Below are positions 54,549-62,268 of a stretch of 64,000 bases of DNA, in pieces. Numbering within the stretch: the stretch's first letter is position 1; the number at the start of each line of letters is the position of its first letter. The stretch spans positions 1-64,000 of the forward strand of contig JABXJU010000001.1 in assembly GCA_013375405.1 (NCBI GenBank). Direction: 5' to 3'. The DNA comes from Candidatus Helarchaeota archaeon. GTDB lineage: Archaea; Asgardarchaeota; Lokiarchaeia; Helarchaeales; HEL-GB-A. The notes beneath the pieces are model-generated. The model was given only the letters and a program-made list of their open reading frames with translations, was not told where the DNA came from and ran no database searches. The translations under genes were made by a program, and so were the position numbers.

Positions 54549-55805
54549 CTAAAAGGGATGTTTTTCCCCAATTTTTACTTCTTTTATATCAGGTAAATCA
54601 ACATACATCATCCGTGCGTAGTCTATCAAATTGTTTCCATCAAGTAAAGTGGATACTGCATCATTATAACAGGATATAAATTGTTTTACCCAATTATATT
54701 TTTTTGGAGAATATATGGATTTAATGTGTTCAATACTCGTTTTTACAATCACCGCATTATTCCAGTGTAACTTTGCCCATCGAAAAACATCCAATATATC
54801 AGTTGTCAAATCTTCCTTCTCTAGCTCCTCATGGAAAGCATCAAAGAATTTATCAATGAATTCACTTGCATCGATTTTTTTATTATTCCAATAAAGGCTT
54901 CCTTTAATCCCATCTTTTGCCGCGTTTTGTTTAGATTTCTCGTAATTCTCGAATGAAAGTACATTCGGTGAAGGCTTTGCCTTTAAGAAAGCAATTGTCA
55001 ATACTCTTATTATTACGACCGCAGCAATTATATATTCTGGAATATTGGTATCCGCTACCCTAATCTCAACTGTGGGCGGTTTATCCTTACGATGATCATT
55101 ATAATTAATTTCTACCCAGTGATCACTTTTCATACGCTTGATTTCTTCTTTACTTATCGATTTACAATGCTCTTTTCCATACTGAAGAACTCTATTTGAT
55201 GCATTAGTAGTAAGTTTTCCTAGATAAACAGGACTATTAGCACATAATGCAATGATAAAAGGCAGATAATCGTGAATATAAACCATTAACAGTCGAGCGT
55301 CTTCTTTTCCAATCCCCTCTTCTCCCAGCCCGATATGAATATGCATACCTGCTGGGTCCTTTAACCAAGAACCGAAAAGGCCAATTTGGTATTCCACTCT
55401 TTGGTGGGTAAAGGTGCGATATTTTCGCAATCCGTTTTTTAGAAGGAACAATCCCTCATTTAAATCATCAAAAACGGGCGAAATATATTCATTTCCAATT
55501 GTTATATCATCAGTAAAAGCCTCGCCCGGCTCAACCACATCTTTAACAGGCTGAATAGAACTTCTCTCGAGAATTTCATCCCCCTTAATCAGATATGACT
55601 CAATTTCAATACCATTCGTTATTAATGGTTCCACCTTGATTTCCTCATCAAAGTCCTCCTCACATTCTTCAGGAATGCAAATATTTGTTATTTTAATTCT
55701 CAGCTTGCAGTCTATACACTGAATTAAATCCCCAACCTTAATTTTTGTTGGGTGGAAATCCATTTCATAACTGCATCGTGGACAAATTACAAAAAATCGA
55801 GTCAT
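54549..55805 (-). CDS. GCS2-like carboxylate-amine ligase with N-terminal zinc ribbon
   Basis: The 418-residue protein starts with a zinc ribbon (CPRCSYEMDFHPT; IQCIDCKLRI). It continues with the glutamate-cysteine-ligase/amidoligase core: AGMHIHIGLG, ALCANSPVYLGKLTTNASNR and TVEIRVADTNIPEY. Such enzymes join a carboxylate to an amine using ATP. The zinc ribbon is an unusual addition. The adjacent class II glutaminase suggests that ammonia from glutamine is the amine. Substrate is not known; glutathione synthesis is only one possibility. Confidence 0.8.
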   Translation of the reverse strand: MTRFFVICPRCSYEMDFHPTKIKVGDLIQCIDCKLRIKITNICIPEECEEDFDEEIKVEPLITNGIEIESYLIKGDEILERSSIQPVKDVVEPGEAFTDDITIGNEYISPVFDDLNEGLFLLKNGLRKYRTFTHQRVEYQIGLFGSWLKDPAGMHIHIGLGEEGIGKEDARLLMVYIHDYLPFIIALCANSPVYLGKLTTNASNRVLQYGKEHCKSISKEEIKRMKSDHWVEINYNDHRKDKPPTVEIRVADTNIPEYIIAAVVIIRVLTIAFLKAKPSPNVLSFENYEKSKQNAAKDGIKGSLYWNNKKIDASEFIDKFFDAFHEELEKEDLTTDILDVFRWAKLHWNNAVIVKTSIEHIKSIYSPKKYNWVKQFISCYNDAVSTLLDGNNLIDYARMMYVDLPDIKEVKIGEKHPF

Positions 55806-55879
55806 AATCCTTCAAATTTAAAAACGTTTAACGATTTTTAAAATTTTGGACATAAAATAAGATATAGATCTCCCTTTCT

Positions 55880-56356
55880 TTATGATTCTTTTTCATTTGA
55901 TGGTTGATCAAATCCTCTTCCTTTGTGAATGGTTTCAAAACTGCGTTTATACTTTTCGAAATCCTCATGTAATTCTTTCAATTGTTCATTTTCTAGCATT
56001 CTTTTAAAGAAACTTGATATTGAATTAAATAATTCGGGAATAAATGTATCAATTTGAGAAAATTCTTTAGCCATATCTGATAGAGCCCCTAAAGTCAGAT
56101 TTATATTAATTTCACTTTCTCGGAATTCCTTGCTTATTAGTTTCCTAAGTCTCTTTTCATCATAATGACTCCATACAGATTCAAAAGAGAAATAATAAAA
56201 AAATTGCACCACCTCTGAAATCCATCCAACAAAAAACGCAGTAGTAATATCTCCAGTAACTAAATAAGTTACTAAAAATCCCACAAAAACTGATATTATT
56301 CTATAAATGATACTTTTGGCTAAATTTCTTCTCAAATCCATGCTGAAAACACCCAT
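55880..56356 (-). CDS. DUF2061-like membrane protein with coiled cytoplasmic tail
   Basis: The 158-residue protein begins MGVFSMDLRRNLAKSI, with two membrane helices (IISVFVGFLVTYLVTGDIT; FFVGWISEVVQFFYYF) matching the DUF2061 pattern (SxxYRxxxxxxTxxxxxxxTG). The C-terminal 90 residues are charged and helical. A start at Met6 is possible. It is divergent from the coiled-coil gene at 56482. Function is unknown. Confidence 0.7.
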   Translation of the reverse strand: MGVFSMDLRRNLAKSIIYRIISVFVGFLVTYLVTGDITTAFFVGWISEVVQFFYYFSFESVWSHYDEKRLRKLISKEFRESEININLTLGALSDMAKEFSQIDTFIPELFNSISSFFKRMLENEQLKELHEDFEKYKRSFETIHKGRGFDQPSNEKES

Positions 56357-56481
56357 TTGCAGCTCTTTATGCTGACATTTAATATATTTTTCCTATCTTG
56401 AATTATATTGATAGCGAAAATTAATATAATTCATATTTATTATAAATAGTCACCTTCAAGAAACGAATAAATGGTTTGATC

Positions 56482-57507
56482 ATGCCCAAAAAAAAGGCGA
56501 AGAAACAGGTAATACCCCAAAAAAAGGCAAATAAACAGGTAATGCCCGAAGAAGAGGCGAATAAACAATTAGATGATGAATTAGAAGAAAACCAATTCAA
56601 ACTTGATTCTATTATAAGAAAATTATCTGATAAGGATGAAGAATTAAAAAAGATCAAGCAAAATATTAATGACTTGACTGTAGAACAAAATGAACTTATA
56701 AAAAAGAACGAAGCATTAAACCAAGAATATGGAAATAGACAAGGCGATTTAACTGTTCTTAATGAGAAAGTAAAAGAAAAAACTCATCAACTAGATGAAT
56801 TACGCTCAAATGTTACAAAATTGAAAAAAGAAATTGAAGAGCGAAAGTCCTCATTAACCCAAGAAATTGATGATGCTGAAGTAGTAAAGAAAAAAATTGG
56901 AAGTTTACATGCAGAAAATGAAGCAATTAAATTATCAATTGAAAAACACAAAGCTGAATTAGAACGTGCAAATATCTTGATTGAAGCAAAGGAAGATGAA
57001 ACAAAACTCCTAAACGAACAACTTGAAAGAAAGGAATTAAGAAAAAAAGAGGTAGAACAACAAATTCTACAATGTCACGACGAGCTGCATGACCTGGAAA
57101 AACAAAAAGAAAAGTATGAAGATCTTTTTGACTCGTATAAAGTTCGATTAACAGAGAAACAAGAATTAATGATTAGTATCGAATCTATGTTACAAGACTT
57201 AAAAGACCTCTTGGAACCTCTAATCGCCCAAAAGATTTTGAAAGAAAATTTCGTTGCTATCAGTGAAAATGCAATGAAAAATCTTAAGAACTTCATTGAA
57301 TCCTTCAATGCTGCCTATAAAAAACGAGAGGACCAGATAAATGAAGTCTATGAAGAATTTGAAAAAGTAGAGAGTGAATATGATAAAATTAACACGATAA
57401 AAGAAGAAATTGAAAAACTCATAAATATCTCTCAAAAATTATCTCAGAAATTAAAAGACGCTGTGGAAAACCAAGGGAAGGAAAGCATTAATAAAGAAAG
57501 CGAATAA
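56482..57507 (+). CDS. Long coiled-coil protein
   Basis: The protein of about 341 residues opens with three lysine-rich repeats (KKKAKKQVIPQ, KKANKQVMPE, EEANKQLDDE) and then forms an uninterrupted coiled coil (LDELRSNVTKLKKEIEER and similar heptads). There is no membrane segment or catalytic motif. ATG 56482 is preferred over TTG 56476. Such proteins may act in cell architecture or tethering. No family could be assigned. Confidence 0.65.
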   Translation: MPKKKAKKQVIPQKKANKQVMPEEEANKQLDDELEENQFKLDSIIRKLSDKDEELKKIKQNINDLTVEQNELIKKNEALNQEYGNRQGDLTVLNEKVKEKTHQLDELRSNVTKLKKEIEERKSSLTQEIDDAEVVKKKIGSLHAENEAIKLSIEKHKAELERANILIEAKEDETKLLNEQLERKELRKKEVEQQILQCHDELHDLEKQKEKYEDLFDSYKVRLTEKQELMISIESMLQDLKDLLEPLIAQKILKENFVAISENAMKNLKNFIESFNAAYKKREDQINEVYEEFEKVESEYDKINTIKEEIEKLINISQKLSQKLKDAVENQGKESINKESE

Positions 57508-57662
57508 TCCTTTTTAAAATGAGTTTTCATTCTTACCTTTCTTAAAATCAAAGAATCACGAAATTTATTTCTAAGAAATCTTCTTCTAGCTTCTAAATAC
57601 CTTTAAATAAATAATCCAAAATATGTAATCTTTAGAAAACAATCTGAATTTAGGTGAAATTT

Positions 57663-58874
57663 ATGAAACATGGGTTAATGACGCTTGACGATGTGGATGT
57701 AAAAGGGAAAAAGGTCCTGATACGGTTTGATCTTAATAGTACAGTTACTATAGAGGATCCTGTAATTAAGGATACGTTACGATTGGATCAAATAAAACCA
57801 ACTTTGGAAGACTTGAAAGAAGCTGCTGTTATCATTTTAGCACATCAAGGTCGAAAAGGGAAAAAGGATTTCACTTCTTTGCAACCTCATGCTAATGTCT
57901 TAAAAGAGAGGTATGGGGATCGCTTGAAATTCGTGGATGATACGGTTGGCGAGAAAGCTGTCAATGCTATAAAGGCACTGAAGCCCGGTGAGATTCTACT
58001 GTTGGAGAATGTCCGCTTTCTTGAAGATGAAATGCAGAAAGGAACGCCCGAAGAATTATCCAAAACGAAATTTGTGCAGACTTTGGCTCCCTTAGTTGAT
58101 CTTTATGTAAATGATGCTTACGGCGCAGCCCATAGAGGTCAAACATCTTTGGTAGGATTCACGCCAGCTTTACCGTCATGTGCTGGGCGTATTTTAGAAC
58201 GTGAAATAGACGTTATGGAGAATATTTTGACCAATCCTGATAAACCGATGATTTATGTCATCGGAGGGGCAAAAGTAGAAACTAAATTTAAAGTTCTGAA
58301 AAATCTACTCGAAAATAAAAAAGCGGATAAAATTTTAGTATGTGGGTTACTGCAGAATATCATGTTAGCGGGAGCTGGTGTAGATATTAAGGAAGTTAAT
58401 AAAAAGCCAATAAAAGGATTTGACGATTATGTCGGTACCGCTAAAGAAATCTATAAAAAATATAAAGATCAACTCGTATTACCAATTGATCTAGCCCTTA
58501 ATAAGAACAATGAGCGTATTGAAGTCGGTATCGATGCATTATCTAAAGATTATTCCTCTAATGACATCGGACATAAAACCACAGAAAAATTTGTTGAGAT
58601 TATCAAAGAAGCCGGGACTATTGTAGCCAATGGGCCTGCGGGCGTATTCGAAAATGAACCTTTTGCCTATGGGTCCAAGGAAATTCTCCACGCGATGGCT
58701 GACTCAAAAGCATATTCTATCGTTGGTGGGGGCGAAATGGGTGGCTACGCTAACACACTCAAACTCGACATGAATTTCATTAGCACCGGTGGTGGCGCGA
58801 TGCTTGCATACCTCACTGGAAAGAAATTGCCTGTTATCGCTGCCCTTGAAAAAGCAGCACAGCGGATGAAATAA
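57663..58874 (+). CDS. pgk: Phosphoglycerate kinase
   Basis: The 403-residue archaeal PGK has VLIRFDLNST, ILLLENVRF, VNDAYGAAHRGQTSLVGF, GGAKVETKFKVLKNLL, GPAGVFENEPFAYGSK and FISTGGGAMLAYLTGK. It transfers phosphate from 1,3-bisphosphoglycerate to ADP in lower glycolysis or the reverse in gluconeogenesis. ATG 57663 is used, with AGGTGA upstream; an in-frame GTG at 57654 lies inside that ribosome-binding site. It is monocistronic as far as seen. Confidence 0.96.
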   Translation: MKHGLMTLDDVDVKGKKVLIRFDLNSTVTIEDPVIKDTLRLDQIKPTLEDLKEAAVIILAHQGRKGKKDFTSLQPHANVLKERYGDRLKFVDDTVGEKAVNAIKALKPGEILLLENVRFLEDEMQKGTPEELSKTKFVQTLAPLVDLYVNDAYGAAHRGQTSLVGFTPALPSCAGRILEREIDVMENILTNPDKPMIYVIGGAKVETKFKVLKNLLENKKADKILVCGLLQNIMLAGAGVDIKEVNKKPIKGFDDYVGTAKEIYKKYKDQLVLPIDLALNKNNERIEVGIDALSKDYSSNDIGHKTTEKFVEIIKEAGTIVANGPAGVFENEPFAYGSKEILHAMADSKAYSIVGGGEMGGYANTLKLDMNFISTGGGAMLAYLTGKKLPVIAALEKAAQRMK

Positions 58875-58932
58875 TAATCCTCCTTTTTATTTTTTCATAT
58901 ATTGATTCATGTTTTAAGTTATTTTTTTGATT

Positions 58933-59700
58933 TTAAGCTATTTTCGTATACCGATTGTAAAAATATAATCCAAAATAGACCATCAAACATGAAAAAATCA
59001 GTAGCCCCACAATATCCAATACGCGAATAGGACCTACAAAATTAGGATCCAGTAAAGCACGTAAAATATTTGCCCCGTAGCTGAGAGGATTTGCATCTGC
59101 AATCACTCCCATACCTGGAATATTCACCATAACATTACGGGGGTAAAATACTGTCGATCCAAACATGAGCCACATACTCACAAAACCGCGAACTAATTGA
59201 TAGCGTCTTGTATTTTGAATAGCGGTGGCAAGAATAATGCTTAACGAAGTTAGCCCCATTGCGAGTACAAATAACGCTCCAAGAACTAAAATTAAATTGA
59301 GGAATGAGGGGATTCCAATCAATACAATGGCGATAATGAGGAGTGGAACTGAAAAAATCATGGATCGAATTGCTCCTGCGAATGCACGCGCTACAATAAA
59401 TTGAAACCGATCAATTGGAAGAGATAATAAGTAATGAATGCGCTGACTATGGCGCTCTTGACTAACTTCAATTCCCATTATGAATGAAGCACCAAAAAGT
59501 GAGAGGACCGTAATCCCAGGCGCAAAAAATAGAAAATAATTAAATTCTACTCCTGCGATCCATTCTACAGTCACTAGTTGGGAAAAACTTGCAGCCATAA
59601 TTAGTAAATCTGCTAAATTTGTGACCAATAAGACAATAATCCAGTATTTATATTTGAAAAAATTGCGTAAATCTCGTTCTATTATCGCGATCATGCTCAA
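58933..59700 (-). CDS. ABC-2 type permease (second of two)
   Basis: The 255-residue protein has six hydrophobic segments in the ABC-2 layout and motifs such as FFAPGITVLSLFGASFIMGIE. It overlaps the stop of the preceding permease by 4 nt. It should form the membrane half of an exporter with its paralog and the ATPase at 60469-61413. The cargo (drug, lipid or polysaccharide) cannot be inferred. Confidence 0.88.
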   Translation of the reverse strand: MSMIAIIERDLRNFFKYKYWIIVLLVTNLADLLIMAASFSQLVTVEWIAGVEFNYFLFFAPGITVLSLFGASFIMGIEVSQERHSQRIHYLLSLPIDRFQFIVARAFAGAIRSMIFSVPLLIIAIVLIGIPSFLNLILVLGALFVLAMGLTSLSIILATAIQNTRRYQLVRGFVSMWLMFGSTVFYPRNVMVNIPGMGVIADANPLSYGANILRALLDPNFVGPIRVLDIVGLLIFSCLMVYFGLYFYNRYTKIA

Positions 59701-60452
59701 GTTGCGAGTCCCCCCTCTAATCGCCTACTGTAAATTCGAATAGCTACCCCAACTAAAATTAGTGAGAAAAGCACCAAAAATAATATTGTATAAAGTGTAA
59801 ATGAACCAGCTGGAAGATTTAATCCCCATCGTAGCGCATCTCCCGCATGAGTAAGGGGATTTATGCGACTAACAAATTGCATCCAGTATGCCATGGCCCT
59901 TTCTGGATAATATATAGTACTTAACCTGATGAGAAACGCATCCATCAACCCTAGAATAAAACTTAGTTTGGTATGCTCCTTCGTAAAACTCCCAATTATC
60001 ACACCTAATCCAGTTACACCAAATGAGAAAAGGAACAGAAGTCCAAAAACACTTAGTAGATTTAAAATCGATTCGAATCCTGTAACAAATAAGAAGATAA
60101 TCAAGAGTGGAGTGGAATATACAATTGTACGAAGCGTTCCTCCCACCATGCGGCCCAACACATATTCAGTTCTGGAGAAGGGGAGCGTTAAATGATAATC
60201 AATCACGCCCTCACTTCGTTCATCAGCTATTTCCCAAGCTGCCCACATACCGAAGGACCACAGTGTTAATACTGCCACTCCTGCTGCATAAAATTGTGTA
60301 TAATCTAGGTTTGGATCTGCAACTAAGAAATTCAAAATAAATGCGTAAATGAATATTTGGACCAAAAATGTAAGAGCATTGGTGAATATAAAGATTTTAT
60401 AGTTCCATAACCGCCTTAAATCGCGTTCAATAATGTTAAAAAAGTTTCGCAT
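59697..60452 (-). CDS. ABC-2 type permease (first of two)
   Basis: The 251-residue protein has six hydrophobic segments (FYAAGVAVLTLWSFGMWAAWE; LSVFGLLFLFSFGVTGLGVI). It is a paralog of the gene downstream. It follows the ATPase by 16 nt and overlaps the next permease by 4 nt, making a three-gene exporter operon. Confidence 0.88.
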   Translation of the reverse strand: MRNFFNIIERDLRRLWNYKIFIFTNALTFLVQIFIYAFILNFLVADPNLDYTQFYAAGVAVLTLWSFGMWAAWEIADERSEGVIDYHLTLPFSRTEYVLGRMVGGTLRTIVYSTPLLIIFLFVTGFESILNLLSVFGLLFLFSFGVTGLGVIIGSFTKEHTKLSFILGLMDAFLIRLSTIYYPERAMAYWMQFVSRINPLTHAGDALRWGLNLPAGSFTLYTILFLVLFSLILVGVAIRIYSRRLEGGLAT

Positions 60453-60468
60453 AAAATCCCGTGAATTT

Positions 60469-61413
60469 TCATTTTAAAGATTTCTGGGTATATCTGAAAA
60501 ATACATCATCTAATGTAGGTTCACTCATTTGAAATTTATCGACGGAAATTCCATTTTGGAGAAAAATTTGAAGAATTTCTGAAGCGACATCTTCTGCTTT
60601 ATTCAGATATATTAGAACTTTATTCTCATCAAATTTAATGTCTATAATATTAGGAATTTCTTTTAATTGTTCCTCAATCTTTGGATTTAAATTCATAGTT
60701 TGAACTTGGATGATGTCTCCACCTGGAATTGCATCTTTCAATTCAGGTGGTGATCCGATTTTGATAATCTTACCTTGATTCATAATGGCAATTCGATCGT
60801 TTTTGCAGAGGACTTCAGCCTCTCGCATTAAATTAGTGGCAAGGACTATCGTGCTCCCTTCCTCTCGAAGTTCTGATATATAATCCCAAATCCTTTTTTT
60901 AATATGGGGATCTAAGAATGCGGTAGGTTCATCGATAAAACCTATTTTAGGGCGTTGAAGAAGGATTTTTGCGATCTCAATCTTCTTTTTTTGGCCTCCA
61001 CTCAATTTGTACGCAGGTTTACCTTTTGCATCCTCCATTTGCAATTCTTCAATTAGGTTGTTTAGTCTTACCTGCCTCTCATTTTTTGATAATCCACAAA
61101 CTTTTCCATGCCAGTTGAGAATTTCTTTATAATTCAGTGACCAATCCAGTTTGGCTTCTTGGAAAGAAACTCCAATTACTTCTCGCACTTTACTTGGTTG
61201 CTCAATGATATCATAGGTGGCAATACGTGCGGTTCCGGAACTTGGTCGATAAATAGTAGCGAGCATATAAATTAAGGTCGTCTTTCCTGCACCATTTGGA
61301 CCTAATAAGCCAAAAATCTCATTTTCATAAATGTCAAGACTGAGATCATCCACTGCCACTAGATCTTTGAATCGTCTAGTCAAGTTTTCGATTTCTATAA
61401 TTTTTTTCTTCAT
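60469..61413 (-). CDS. ABC-2 transporter ATPase (DrrA/NodI-like)
   Basis: The 314-residue ATPase has Walker A GPNGAGKTT, signature LSGGQKKKIEIAK, Walker B IGFIDEPTAFLD and the DrrA-like C-terminal extension. The H-loop histidine expected after Walker B (LTTHxMxEAE) is replaced by asparagine (LATNLMREAEVL). This may lower hydrolysis or reflect a lineage variant. It leads the operon of two permeases, and its ATG at 61413 lies 81 nt from the divergent SDR gene. Confidence 0.9.
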   Translation of the reverse strand: MKKKIIEIENLTRRFKDLVAVDDLSLDIYENEIFGLLGPNGAGKTTLIYMLATIYRPSSGTARIATYDIIEQPSKVREVIGVSFQEAKLDWSLNYKEILNWHGKVCGLSKNERQVRLNNLIEELQMEDAKGKPAYKLSGGQKKKIEIAKILLQRPKIGFIDEPTAFLDPHIKKRIWDYISELREEGSTIVLATNLMREAEVLCKNDRIAIMNQGKIIKIGSPPELKDAIPGGDIIQVQTMNLNPKIEEQLKEIPNIIDIKFDENKVLIYLNKAEDVASEILQIFLQNGISVDKFQMSEPTLDDVFFRYTQKSLK

Positions 61414-61494
61414 CTAAAATTCTCTCTACTACGAAATTTCAACAAGTATAGTGTGAAACCAATTATTAAAAACTAATTCAATCAAGTAATAATT

Positions 61495-62256
61495 ATGTTG
61501 TCAAAAAAGGTACTTCTCTTAACTGCAGCGAGCGGTGGAATAGGTAATACCCTTATGGAATATTTTGTGGATAAAGTTCAATATATGATAACCTCCAACA
61601 GAAAGAAATTAACGGAATTCCTGACATTGAAGCCCATTCCTCCTAATATAGAACACGTTCCTAGAGATTTAACCATCGAGGATAATGTCCGAAGCCTATT
61701 TCAACATATTACAGATAATTACGGAAAATTGGATATCCTAATTAATTGCGTTGGAGCAAGTCTATTTTCTCATCCAATTGAGGATTTTCCAGTTAATGAA
61801 TTTGAAAAGATAATTGCATTGAATCTTAAATCGGCATTTCTACTAACTAAACACGCTATTAAAGCAATGAAAACACACGGTGGAAATATCGTACATTATG
61901 TATCAAGCTCTGCAAAGAACATCTCTCCTAATAAAGCTCCTTATGGCAGCGCGAAAGCCGGGTTAGCTCATTTTATCCATTATGCAGCTTATGAGACTGC
62001 AAATTATAATATCAAAGTCAATGGAATATCCCCTACTTATGTATTTACACCACGCCATGAAAAGGAAATCCAAACAAAAATAGTAAAAACGGGAAAAAAG
62101 AGAGAAGAAATAGTCAATAAAATATTGTCTCACCAACTATTACAAAAACCAATGTATTCAAAAGATTTAATAGAAGTTACCGAGTTATTAGCCACCACCG
62201 AATCTATCACAGGCCAAATTTATAATTGTTCCATGGGTGAAATATTATCTTATTAA
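61495..62256 (+). CDS. Short-chain dehydrogenase/reductase
   Basis: The 253-residue SDR has the cofactor motif TAASGGIG (instead of TGxxxGIG), NCVGAS (NNAG-like), catalytic S in VSSSA and the Y-G-S-A-K motif YGSAKAGLAHF. It would reduce or oxidise an alcohol/ketone with NAD(P). The substrate is unknown. It ends 12 nt before the convergent P-type ATPase. Confidence 0.88.
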   Translation: MLSKKVLLLTAASGGIGNTLMEYFVDKVQYMITSNRKKLTEFLTLKPIPPNIEHVPRDLTIEDNVRSLFQHITDNYGKLDILINCVGASLFSHPIEDFPVNEFEKIIALNLKSAFLLTKHAIKAMKTHGGNIVHYVSSSAKNISPNKAPYGSAKAGLAHFIHYAAYETANYNIKVNGISPTYVFTPRHEKEIQTKIVKTGKKREEIVNKILSHQLLQKPMYSKDLIEVTELLATTESITGQIYNCSMGEILSY

Positions 62257-62268
62257 AGAACTCTTTTT

